Below are positions 7,572 through 14,663 of a DNA stretch of 34,454 nt, one piece after another; position 1 is the stretch's first letter; each line of letters begins with the position of its first letter. The DNA comes from Opitutia bacterium. GTDB taxonomy: Bacteria; Verrucomicrobiota; Verrucomicrobiia; Opitutales; Opitutaceae. The position numbers were made by a program, and so were the translations under genes. The notes beneath the pieces are model-generated. The model saw only the letters and a list, made by a program, of their open reading frames with translations, searched no databases and was not told the DNA's origin. The DNA lies in contig NSIG01000027.1 in assembly GCA_002737275.1 (NCBI GenBank), forward strand, positions 3,133 through 37,586, in the 5' to 3' direction.

Positions 7572-7934
7572 ATGAACTACCCCCCGTCGTCCAACTTCGA
7601 CCAACTCCTCAAACTGACCGCACCGCTCGTCGCGGGAGCCGAAGCCCTCACACGTCACGCCCGTCGACAACTGGCCCGCGCCGACCGGAAGCCCACGCCT
7701 GGCGCCGCACTTCGGCCCGGTCCCGACACGCCCCTTTGGAACGAACTTGCACGCGCCGCCTCTCTTCAACTCCGCAAGCGGGGCGAAAAAGCCAAACTCG
7801 CGCGGGTGCTCGGAGTGTCGCGCCAACGGTTGCATATGCTGCTCGTCAGCCGGGTCGCCTGTCCCGACGCCGAACGCGCTCTCCTCCTCGTGCTTTGGCT
7901 AAACGCCCGCAAAGCCGGCCTAGACCCCGCCTGA
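7572..7934 (+). CDS. Small helix-turn-helix (XRE-like) DNA-binding protein
   Basis: A 120-residue predicted cytoplasmic DNA-binding protein. Residues ~64-110 read LQLRKRGEKAKLARVLGVSR then QRLHMLLVSRVACPDAERAL, the layout of a Cro/CI-type HTH: a first helix, the AxxLGVSRQRLHxLL turn and recognition helix, then a Pro-containing loop and a further helix. The N-terminal ~60 residues are not recognised. ATG at 7572 is chosen because upstream in-frame ATGs (7431, 7515) would put the palindromes inside the coding region. Four palindromes lie just upstream and two downstream, which suggests autoregulation or that the protein is the dedicated binder of these sites. The target and role are unknown. 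No toxin partner, integrase or phage gene is adjacent. Confidence 0.7.
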   Translation: MNYPPSSNFDQLLKLTAPLVAGAEALTRHARRQLARADRKPTPGAALRPGPDTPLWNELARAASLQLRKRGEKAKLARVLGVSRQRLHMLLVSRVACPDAERALLLVLWLNARKAGLDPA

Positions 7935-8005
7935 CCGACCGCTCCGGCAACCGCTCCGCTCCCGGCGGAACCCGGCGCGTCACTTCGCCAACTCGCGTCG
8001 ATCTG

Positions 8006-8118
8006 TTTGTCATCCAATAGATGACAAACTCTCCCGCAAAAATCTCGTCTCGCCTATCGAGAACGCAGTTCGGAATCGGGAAGTGCCCCCGCGAATTTGT
8101 CATCTAATAGATGACAAA
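8006..8118. repeat. Two 23-bp palindromes downstream of the HTH gene
   Basis: Copies at 8006-8028 (spacer CAATA) and 8096-8118 (spacer TAATA), the same TTTGTCATC...GATGACAAA element as upstream of the gene. The last copy is a perfect palindrome around its central A. Start-to-start distance is 90 bp. They lie between the HTH gene and the converging YtkA-like gene; the rest of 7935-8175 holds nothing else I can name. Confidence 0.88.
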
Positions 8119-8175
8119 CTTTCCTAGGCCTTATCCTTGCGCGGACTCGCCTTTTTTCGGGGGGCGCACCAGCGA

Positions 8176-9123
8176 TCACGTCACCACGTCGAACCAAAAG
8201 GGCACAAATTTCTCTCGCCCGTTGATCTTGAGTTGGGCCCAAATAATGTAGCGTCCCACCGCCGGGATCGTGACCTTGAACGAGAGCGTGGGCTTGATGG
8301 AATCCGGCGCCGCGCCTAGGTCCGCATCCATCGGGTGCAGGTGCGCGAATCCGCTCCGCGTCGTGTCGAAAGCGACCAAGTGCGCATACGCATCCATCAC
8401 CGGCTCAAGACCGACCGCGCCCCCGCCCGTGTTCGTCACCGAAAACTTCAAATCTGTCGCTTGCCCCGCGCGGATCTGCCGGGTCGCCGGGGCTAGCTCG
8501 AGGCGGTAGGCATCCCGTTGCACAATCCAGCTGGGCGTCATCGCCGCCGCCAATTCTAGGGTCGAGAGCTGCTCGCCCGCCACGACCAAATCAACGTTGG
8601 CGTAAAGACTGCGATTCGTCGCCGCAGGGGTGAAATCCGCGAAGAACCGGTAGATGCCGCCGAGCTTGGGAGTGAAGGTAAAGCTCCACTCGCCAGGGAC
8701 GCGGGTCGGCTCGGGGTGCAGGTGCTGGTAGTCTGTGAGCGAGGGGTCAGCGATCAACAGGTGCAGCTTGCGGGTGTGCATCACGACCAAATCCTCCGGT
8801 GCAATCGGCTTATTGTTCGCCGTGGTCATCCGCAACGTCACTTGCACTTCGCGACCGGCTGTGGGCGCCGCGGCCGTTTTCAACGTCAAAGCCACGGGCG
8901 AAGTCGCCGCGATCACTGAGATGAACTGAGGGTTCGACGGGTCGCACATCTCAATCGTATTCTTTCCCGTCGATCGGAAATCCATGTGATTCAGGTCCGT
9001 CCCCGTGGGCAGGAACCGAAAGAAAACGTAGAGCGAAACCGCCCCGAGCGTGATCCAAACGAACTGTCGCCATTGGGCGGAACCGAGCGCCGAATTCGGC
9101 GTGCCGAGTGTGGTCGTGGTCAT
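8176..9123 (-). CDS. Membrane-anchored protein with YtkA-like domains
   Basis: A 315-residue protein with one N-terminal membrane segment (FVWITLGAVSLYVFFRFLP) and a periplasmic body. Two similar beta-sandwich-like halves are visible: one with HTRKLHLLIADPSLTDYQHL then GEWSFTFTPKLGGIYRFFAD, and one with AHLVAFDTTRSGFAHLHP then IPAVGRYIIWAQLKINGR. Both carry an HLHP motif in a pattern seen in YtkA-like domains. The recurrent His residues suggest metal, possibly copper, binding, but this is inferred. ATG at 9123 overlaps the TGA of the upstream Sco gene (ATGA), so the two are translationally coupled and likely act together in oxidase copper handling. An alternative upstream start at 9162 would overlap the Sco gene further. 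Confidence 0.72.
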   Translation of the reverse strand: MTTTTLGTPNSALGSAQWRQFVWITLGAVSLYVFFRFLPTGTDLNHMDFRSTGKNTIEMCDPSNPQFISVIAATSPVALTLKTAAAPTAGREVQVTLRMTTANNKPIAPEDLVVMHTRKLHLLIADPSLTDYQHLHPEPTRVPGEWSFTFTPKLGGIYRFFADFTPAATNRSLYANVDLVVAGEQLSTLELAAAMTPSWIVQRDAYRLELAPATRQIRAGQATDLKFSVTNTGGGAVGLEPVMDAYAHLVAFDTTRSGFAHLHPMDADLGAAPDSIKPTLSFKVTIPAVGRYIIWAQLKINGREKFVPFWFDVVT

Positions 9124-10082
9124 GGTTGTTTCATTTTCGCGACAAAATCCTTTGGCTCCCACACACTGCCGTCGGTCCGGTGCATGATCTTGCCCCGTTC
9201 GTCGATCAGGAGCGTCGTGAGCGTGTGCTTGAGAAAATCGCCTTCGAGTTCGGCGATGACGCCGAACTGGGTGAGCAGATCACGGATCGCGCTGTCCGGC
9301 CCGGTGAGGAACGAGAAATTCGCGGTGTCGATGCCCCGCACCGACGCGTATTCCTTGAGCACTCCCGGCGTGTCGAAAACGGGATCGAGCGTGATCGATA
9401 TAAACTCAATGTTCGGAACCGCAGCGTCCTTGGCGAGTTTCTGCGTCGCCATCATTTTTGCCGTCGCCGCCGGGCACATCGTCGCCACGGGACAGCGGGA
9501 AAAGATAAAGTTCATCATCACTTTATTTCCGCGAAAGTGCCCGCCGGGAATTACCCGTCCTTCCTGATCGAAGAGGGTAAAGCTCGGCACGGTTTCCCCT
9601 ACCTCGCGATAAGCATTCTTACCGCGGGTCTTGGTGTCCTCACGCAGCCCCCGCGCAGCTTCAGCGACGGCCGCCGTCGCCAACTTTTCGTCCGGCCAAA
9701 TTTTTTCCAAAAGCAAATCGCCTGTCTCACTCGGAATCAGATCGGCCCGGATGCGTTGACCCACTTTGGCCACCGCCAGATCGCCCGGGCTCACGATAAA
9801 CTCCATCGTCATCGCGGGCATGTAGTCTTTGATTTCGTCGTGGTAAACGATGAGCACCTTGCGGGCCGCGTCGATCCCCGTGATTTCACCGGTCAAAGGA
9901 TAACGCTCGGCCACCTCTTTTTTGGCCGAGGCTGCGGGTTTTGACGCTACCGCCGCGGTTTCGACCGACCTCGCCGCAGACTGAGTGCCGGACTTCGGCG
10001 CAGCGGGCCGGCCACAACCACCCAAAGCCAACGCAAGGACTGCTCCCAGGGTCGGCGGCCATGCCCGTGCATTAGATTTCAT
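9120..10082 (-). CDS. CusF-domain/Sco1-SenC fusion lipoprotein, copper chaperone for cytochrome oxidase
   Basis: Likely delivers copper to, or reduces thiols of, the CuA site of cytochrome c oxidase. The 320 residues begin with a lipoprotein signal (LGGC, Cys23) and a low-complexity linker. A CusF-like domain follows (62-115), with HDEIKDYMPAMTMEF providing His81, Met88, Met91 and Met93. Then comes a Sco1/SenC thioredoxin-like domain: FSRCPVATMCP (Cys197, Cys203), TLDPVFDTP, and LKHTLTTLLIDERG with His286. The cysteine pair is C-x5-C, wider than the usual C-x3-C of Sco proteins. ATG at 10082 is chosen because it gives the lipoprotein signal; the longer upstream frame runs into the divergent ctaA promoter. 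It is coupled to the YtkA-like gene and adjacent to heme A and oxidase genes. Confidence 0.88.
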   Translation of the reverse strand: MKSNARAWPPTLGAVLALALGGCGRPAAPKSGTQSAARSVETAAVASKPAASAKKEVAERYPLTGEITGIDAARKVLIVYHDEIKDYMPAMTMEFIVSPGDLAVAKVGQRIRADLIPSETGDLLLEKIWPDEKLATAAVAEAARGLREDTKTRGKNAYREVGETVPSFTLFDQEGRVIPGGHFRGNKVMMNFIFSRCPVATMCPAATAKMMATQKLAKDAAVPNIEFISITLDPVFDTPGVLKEYASVRGIDTANFSFLTGPDSAIRDLLTQFGVIAELEGDFLKHTLTTLLIDERGKIMHRTDGSVWEPKDFVAKMKQP

Positions 10083-10167
10083 GAAGCAACGGATTCGCCG
10101 GAGCATAACTTTGTCAAAGGGTTTGCCGGTAATTGAAGTGTGCCTTCTATTCACCGCATTCCCTCTT
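10083..10167. promoter_or_regulatory. Divergent promoter region between the Sco gene and ctaA
   Basis: An 85-bp gap between divergently transcribed genes; promoters for both directions must lie here or in the gene starts. It is somewhat AT-richer than its surroundings, but I see no convincing -35/-10 pair or operator. Confidence 0.35.
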
Positions 10168-11160
10168 ATGCCTGCTTCGACGACCACGCTTCGTAACTCC
10201 GCTTACCAAGGCGGGCTCTCGATATTCGCCACAGCCGCCGCCGTGTGGGTGTTCGTCTTGGTGACGCTCGGAGCGTTTACCACAACGATCGGCGCCGGGA
10301 TGGCGTTCCTCGATTGGCCGCTTTCCAACGGCTCGGTCAACCCCGAGGGCTGGCTCACTGATATAGCGATGTTCGCCGAGCATTCGCACCGCCTGACCGG
10401 CACCGTGATGGGAGTTTTTGCGATCGGACTTGCCGTCTGGCTCCAACGCACCGTTGCCCGCCGTTGGCTGCGGCAGCTCGGGTGGTGGGCGCTCGGCATC
10501 GTCGTCATCCAAGGTCTGATCGGTGGCAAACGCGTGCTGCTCGATGCGACCCAGGTGCCCGGTTTCGATATGTCATTAGGGCAAATGCTGCGCGTGCCCC
10601 ACGGCGTTCTCGCCCAGATTTACGTATGCATATTGGTCGCCATCGCTCTTGGGTGTTCCCGCCGGTGGATCGAGGGCATCGTTCCGGTGGGGCCCCGAGT
10701 CCGCTCGGCCGCCGTGGCCTGCGTCGCGCTGCTGCTCGTCCAACTCACGGTTGCGGTGTTCATGCGTCACAACCACGCCGGCATGGCCATACCAACATTT
10801 CCCTTTTCTTCCGCCGACCACGCGATTTTGCCGCCGCACTGGGACTATCGCGTCGCCCTTCAGTTCGCCCACCGCGTGATCGCCGTCGTTCTCACCGTCG
10901 CGATTTTAATCTTATGGTTGCGCGTGCGCCGCGATTCGGGGGCGTCGACTCTTCTGAGGAGTCTGGCGCACGGACTGCTCGCCCTGCTCGTGGTTCAGGT
11001 TTTGCTCGGGGCCTCAACCATCTGGAGCCAACGCCGGCCCGACATCACGACGGCCCACGTCATCGTCGGCGCGGCCACGCTCGCGACCGCCTTCGCTCTC
11101 GCTTGCCTCGCCCACCGCAACGCCATCGAATCTTCCGAGACCAACGCCTCCCGCCCATGA
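10168..11160 (+). CDS. ctaA: Heme A synthase (COX15/CtaA family)
   Basis: Oxidises the C8 methyl of heme O to the formyl group of heme A in the membrane, for an aa3-type oxidase. The 330 residues form about eight hydrophobic segments in two related halves. Paired histidines typical of the family are present: EHSHRLTGTVMG (71-82), VPHGVLAQIYVC, QFAHRVIAVVLT and TTAHVIVGAATL. ATG at 10168 is chosen, since upstream starts run into the divergent promoter. The TGA overlaps the ATG of ctaB (ATGA), so heme O and heme A synthesis genes are translationally coupled. Family assignment rests on the histidine pattern, the membrane layout and the ctaB neighbour. Confidence 0.9.
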   Translation: MPASTTTLRNSAYQGGLSIFATAAAVWVFVLVTLGAFTTTIGAGMAFLDWPLSNGSVNPEGWLTDIAMFAEHSHRLTGTVMGVFAIGLAVWLQRTVARRWLRQLGWWALGIVVIQGLIGGKRVLLDATQVPGFDMSLGQMLRVPHGVLAQIYVCILVAIALGCSRRWIEGIVPVGPRVRSAAVACVALLLVQLTVAVFMRHNHAGMAIPTFPFSSADHAILPPHWDYRVALQFAHRVIAVVLTVAILILWLRVRRDSGASTLLRSLAHGLLALLVVQVLLGASTIWSQRRPDITTAHVIVGAATLATAFALACLAHRNAIESSETNASRP

Positions 11161-12050
11161 CCGCCAATCCCGCCCTCGCGGCACCTTCAGCCAAATTCTC
11201 CGACTATTTCGAACTCACCAAGCCCCGGTTGAGCTTGTTATCGGTGCTGACCGCGCTCGCGGCCTACGCTGCGGCCCGCCCGGAATTTAGCACCGCACAG
11301 CTCATCTTCGTGGCGCTCGGCACTTCGCTCGCGGCCGGTGGCGTAGCGGTGCTCAATCAATGGCTCGAATCCGATACCGACGCGCAGATGAAACGCACCG
11401 CCGACCGGCCGATTCCAACCGGGAAAGTCGCCACTGGCTCGGCCTTTGTGTTGGGCGGGCTGATGTGCGTCGGGGCGCTTTTCATTTTGTTCTCCCGCGT
11501 GAACTACCTCTGCGCCGGCGTCGCGTTACTCACGATGATCGCTTACCTAGGATGGTATACGCCGGCGAAACGTTGGTCGCGTTGGAGCACCGAAATCGGC
11601 GCGATTGCGGGCGCGTTGCCGCCGCTCATCGGCTGGACCGCCGCCGAAGGCCGTGTCTCCGAACTCGGCTGGATTTTCTTCGGCATACTTTTTTTTTGGC
11701 AAATCCCCCACTTCATGGCGATCGCCTGGACCTACCGACGGGACTACTCGGCGGTCCATTTCCCGATGCTTCCCGTGCGCAATGAAAAAGGCGGTTTCGT
11801 AGCCGCATGGTCCCTCGCCAACACTCTGGGTCTGCTCGCCATGAGCTTACTCCCTTGGGCACTCGGCTTCGCCACCGTGTGGTCCGGCGCGGTCGCCTTG
11901 GCGGGTGGCGCCGGGTTTGTCGCCTGCTCGGTGCTGTTTCTTCGCGCCGAGGGTCGTGATGTCGCGGCGCGACGGCTTTTCCACTGTTCGATCGCTTACT
12001 TGCCGCTCGTCCTCGGAGCGCTCGTGGCGGACCGCATCGTTAATTTCTAA
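11157..12050 (+). CDS. ctaB: Protoheme IX farnesyltransferase (heme O synthase)
   Basis: Prenylates heme B to heme O, the substrate of CtaA. The 297 residues belong to the UbiA prenyltransferase superfamily: ELTKPRLSLLSVLTALAAY, then the metal/diphosphate-binding NQWLESDTDAQMKRTADRP (N-x3-D-x3-D plus MxRTxxRP), the second loop YTPAKRWSRWSTEIGAIAGA and FFWQIPHFMAIAWTYRRDY. About nine membrane segments. The start at 11157 overlaps the ctaA stop by 4 bp. A DUF420 gene follows after 12 bp, so all three likely form one operon for oxidase maturation. Confidence 0.95.
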   Translation: MTANPALAAPSAKFSDYFELTKPRLSLLSVLTALAAYAAARPEFSTAQLIFVALGTSLAAGGVAVLNQWLESDTDAQMKRTADRPIPTGKVATGSAFVLGGLMCVGALFILFSRVNYLCAGVALLTMIAYLGWYTPAKRWSRWSTEIGAIAGALPPLIGWTAAEGRVSELGWIFFGILFFWQIPHFMAIAWTYRRDYSAVHFPMLPVRNEKGGFVAAWSLANTLGLLAMSLLPWALGFATVWSGAVALAGGAGFVACSVLFLRAEGRDVAARRLFHCSIAYLPLVLGALVADRIVNF

Positions 12051-12062
12051 GTCCGCCGCCCC

Positions 12063-12518
12063 ATGACAATCAACGACATCCCAGCGGTCAACGCTTCGCT
12101 CAACGCCCTCGCGACCGTCCTCATCTCGACCGGATTTGTCCTCATCAAGACCGGCCGCAAGACGGCTCATCGCGCCGCGATGATCAGCGCCGGTGTCGTC
12201 TCAGCCGTTTTCCTCGTGGGATACGTGAGCCACAAAATTCTCAAAGGTATGGCGGCCGGCGCGGGCGAAGCGGTTCATACGCAATTCGGCGGGGAGGGCG
12301 CGATCCGCGCGGTGTATTATGTGATGCTCATCACCCATGTCATTCTGGCGATCGCCATCGCCTACCTTGTCCCACGCACCTTCGCACTTGCGTTCAAGGG
12401 CGAGTTCGAGCGCCACAAAAAGTGGGCGCGGATCGTGTTTCCCATTTGGCTCTACGTTTCCGTCACCGGCGTGCTCGTCTACTTCTTTCTCTACCAATGG
12501 TGGCCCTCCGCAAACTAA
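12063..12518 (+). CDS. DUF420 family membrane protein (CtaM-like)
   Basis: A 151-residue integral membrane protein with four or so hydrophobic segments (LNALATVLISTGFVLIKTG, ISAGVVSAVFLVGYVSHK, AVYYVMLITHVILAIAIAYL, IVFPIWLYVSVTGVLVYFFL). Conserved histidines and the WARIVFPIWLYVSVTGV-like final helix fit DUF420. Members near heme-copper oxidase genes (CtaM in Firmicutes) are needed for maturation of some oxidases; the same role is inferred from position. It is 12 bp after ctaB and is followed by a bidirectional terminator. Confidence 0.85.
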   Translation: MTINDIPAVNASLNALATVLISTGFVLIKTGRKTAHRAAMISAGVVSAVFLVGYVSHKILKGMAAGAGEAVHTQFGGEGAIRAVYYVMLITHVILAIAIAYLVPRTFALAFKGEFERHKKWARIVFPIWLYVSVTGVLVYFFLYQWWPSAN

Positions 12519-12557
12519 AGGCGCGCATCGCCCTTAGTCTCTGACCACTAAAACAAA

Positions 12558-12595
12558 AAGGCCGCGCATTTAAGCGCGGCCTTAAATTTTTCTAA
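12558..12595. terminator. Bidirectional terminator between the DUF420 gene and the azurin-like gene
   Basis: A 10-bp perfect stem (AAGGCCGCGC at 12558-12567, its complement at 12574-12583) with loop ATTTAA. It has an A-rich left flank and a TTAAATTTTT right flank, so it can end transcription from both converging genes. Confidence 0.85.
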
Positions 12596-12602
12596 GCTGG
12601 GA

Positions 12603-13106
12603 TTATTTCACCGTAATCACGCCCTTCATGCCGACCATATAGTGAGCCGGGAACGAACAGATGAAAGGATAGTCACCGGTTTCGGCCGGGACCTTAAAGA
12701 GGAACTCCGAGGATTTACGCGGCCCGATCAATTCGGAGTGCGCCAAAACTTGGTCTTGGAAAGCCGGAGGCAGATACTCCGAGGCTTTTGCCGTAGTGGC
12801 GGCGGCGGCATAGGCAGCCGTGTCGGCGCCTTTTTTGAGGATGACGATATTGTGGCCCATCGCCTCTTTCGGCATCTGGCCGATGTTCGTGAGGATGATT
12901 TTTAACGTCTCGCCGGGCTTCGCCTCGATTGCGGTGATATTGAATTTCATGTTATCACCGGCGGTGATTTCAATGACCCTCGGGGCGGCGGTGGCCGGAG
13001 CCGGGGCTGCCGATGCGGCGGCCGGAGCCGAGGCGGACTCTTTTTGGCCGCAGCCGGAGACAAGCAGTGACGAAACAAATGTTACTAGAATGAGATAGTT
13101 TTTCAT
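12603..13106 (-). CDS. Azurin-like cupredoxin lipoprotein
   Basis: A type-1 copper electron-transfer protein, predicted to be lipid-anchored outside the cytoplasmic membrane. The 167 residues start with a lipoprotein signal (LLVSGC, Cys19), then an Ala/Pro linker (~24-42) and an azurin fold. Likely copper ligands are His85 (EAMGHN) and Cys150, His155 and Met160 in CSFPAHYMVGMKG, an azurin-style C-x4-H-x4-M end. VIEITAGDNMKFNITAIEA and FQDQVLAHSELIGP are also azurin-like. It converges on the DUF420 gene and lies between oxidase maturation and oxidase structural genes, so it may feed electrons to the oxidase; this is inferred. Confidence 0.9.
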   Translation of the reverse strand: MKNYLILVTFVSSLLVSGCGQKESASAPAAASAAPAPATAAPRVIEITAGDNMKFNITAIEAKPGETLKIILTNIGQMPKEAMGHNIVILKKGADTAAYAAAATTAKASEYLPPAFQDQVLAHSELIGPRKSSEFLFKVPAETGDYPFICSFPAHYMVGMKGVITVK

Positions 13107-13406
13107 ACCTCGCGAACCTCAACGCCTGTTTTGGCGCTGGCAAACGCGAATCATCAAAAGTAGCAGAGCCACTTAGGACTGTGAGTTGGCATCATGATTT
13201 CGCGATTATCGCGGAAGTGTCTAACTTATGCACAACGAAGGCCGATTAATACGTAACGAAACCATCACGCACCGCATTGCAGTCCCTGCTCCCCCACCCA
13301 CGTTCGCTACCTTGCAGAATTATGACTTGAATCGCCGGTGGGTTGACGAACTCTAGAAAGGATTTGTCGCCAACTCGGGACTTTTCGAAAATCACCAAAT
13401 CTTTCT
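13107..13406. promoter_or_regulatory. Intergenic region upstream of the cox operon
   Basis: A 300-bp gap between the leftward azurin-like gene and rightward coxB, without a supported gene. It must contain promoters for both. CGCGA-TTA-TCGCG, a perfect 5+3+5 palindrome, lies at 13201-13213 and could be a regulator site. A TTGACG at 13343-13348 resembles a -35 box, but no matching -10 at 16-18 bp is convincing. Confidence 0.4.
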
Positions 13407-14654
13407 ATGCGTCTTGCTACAATCCTCTCATCCGCCGCCCGCTGGAGCCGGGCGGTCCTTGCTGCCGGAGCGGTTTCACTGCTTTCCGCTTGTGACTATA
13501 ATTTTTGGCGGATGGACGGTCACCAATCGACCATCAAGGTCGAGGGGCCGGTCGCGAGATCGCAACTGGAGGTTTTTTATGTGACCTGCTGGGTCACGCT
13601 GGTGATTTTCATCTTGGTCGGCGCCGTGCTGGCCTACGCTTCAATCAAGTTCAAAGCCCGCACTACAGCAGAGGAAAAGAGCATCCCGCCCGAGCAAGGT
13701 CATGGCAATCCGCTCATCGAAATCGGCCTGATCGGTGCTTCCATTCTCGCTCTCGTCGTTATCGCCATCCCGACGTTGAAGGGCATCTGGTATACCTACG
13801 ACGTGCCGGAAGACCGCAAGGCCGACACCTACGAGGTCACAGCCACCGGTTACCAGTGGTGGTTCAAATTCGACTACCCGAGCGAGCAGATCGCGGGAGC
13901 CGGTGCCCTCGCCACTGCCAACGAGCTCGTGATTCCCGCCGGGCGTCCCGTTCGCGTGAATCTCCGCACGATCGATGTGATTCACAGTTTTTGGATTCCG
14001 AAACTCGCCGGTAAAGTGGACATGATGCCGAACCGCGCCAACCACCTCTGGTTTCAGGCCGACCAGCCTGGCTACTACTGGGGCCAGTGCGCGGAGTTCT
14101 GCGGCGACTCCCATGCGGTCATGCGTTTCCGTGTAATCGCCCTCGGGCCGAAAGATTTCAACGACTGGCTGTCCCAGCAGACGGCTCCGGCTCGCGACGT
14201 TGCCCCGCCCCGGGTTGCGACTCAAGACGCGCCCAAGGTCCAGTTTGCCTCGCTCCGCACGTTCAAGCAAAACGAGACCGGCCACACCGCGAAATACGAC
14301 ATATCCCCGCTCGATGCTTGGAAAGCGCAGCAGTTTCCAGAAAAAGGCGAGAGTGTGGCGCTGATCGCCCAAGGCAAGGCTCTGTTTAAAGAAAAAGCCT
14401 GCCTCAGCTGTCACGAAGTTCGTGGTCACGGTTATGCCGGCATTAGCGGCCCTAGTCTCACCCATTTTGGTTCCCGCTCAACTCTCGCCGGCGCGCTGCT
14501 GGAAAACAACACCGAGCAACTCCACCGCTGGATTCACAACCCCGAATCGGTCAAGGCCGGCAACAAAATGGCCAAGGGCTACATCGATAATAATATCAAA
14601 CTCACGACCGAGGACGAGGTCGCTCTCGTCGCCTATCTCCAGAGCCTCAAATAA
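13407..14654 (+). CDS. coxB: Cytochrome c oxidase subunit II with fused cytochrome c domain (caa3 type)
   Basis: Receives electrons at the CuA centre and passes them to subunit I. The 415 residues begin with a lipoprotein-type signal (LLSAC, Cys29) and two membrane helices (~57-80 and ~103-125). A periplasmic cupredoxin domain follows with YQWWFKF (149-155). CuA ligands are His193 (VIHSFW), Cys228, Glu230, Cys232, His236 and Met239 in CAEFCGDSHAVM. The C-terminal ~100 residues form a cytochrome c domain with CLSCH (Cys332, Cys335, His336) and Met388 as probable distal ligand. The fusion defines a caa3-type enzyme. First gene of the cox operon; coxA starts 9 bp after its stop. Confidence 0.95.
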   Translation: MRLATILSSAARWSRAVLAAGAVSLLSACDYNFWRMDGHQSTIKVEGPVARSQLEVFYVTCWVTLVIFILVGAVLAYASIKFKARTTAEEKSIPPEQGHGNPLIEIGLIGASILALVVIAIPTLKGIWYTYDVPEDRKADTYEVTATGYQWWFKFDYPSEQIAGAGALATANELVIPAGRPVRVNLRTIDVIHSFWIPKLAGKVDMMPNRANHLWFQADQPGYYWGQCAEFCGDSHAVMRFRVIALGPKDFNDWLSQQTAPARDVAPPRVATQDAPKVQFASLRTFKQNETGHTAKYDISPLDAWKAQQFPEKGESVALIAQGKALFKEKACLSCHEVRGHGYAGISGPSLTHFGSRSTLAGALLENNTEQLHRWIHNPESVKAGNKMAKGYIDNNIKLTTEDEVALVAYLQSLK

Positions 14655-14663
14655 TCTTCTTCC

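Noticed and set aside
7299..8118. CRISPR array
   Set aside because: Repeats are perfect-to-near-perfect palindromes with unequal 43-68 bp gaps and a gene between them, and no cas genes are near. The layout fits operators, not a CRISPR array.
10464..11156. Long N-terminal extension of ctaB
   Set aside because: The extension overlaps ctaA out of frame and is Arg-rich; the ATG at 11157 gives the family N-terminus and an ATGA overlap.
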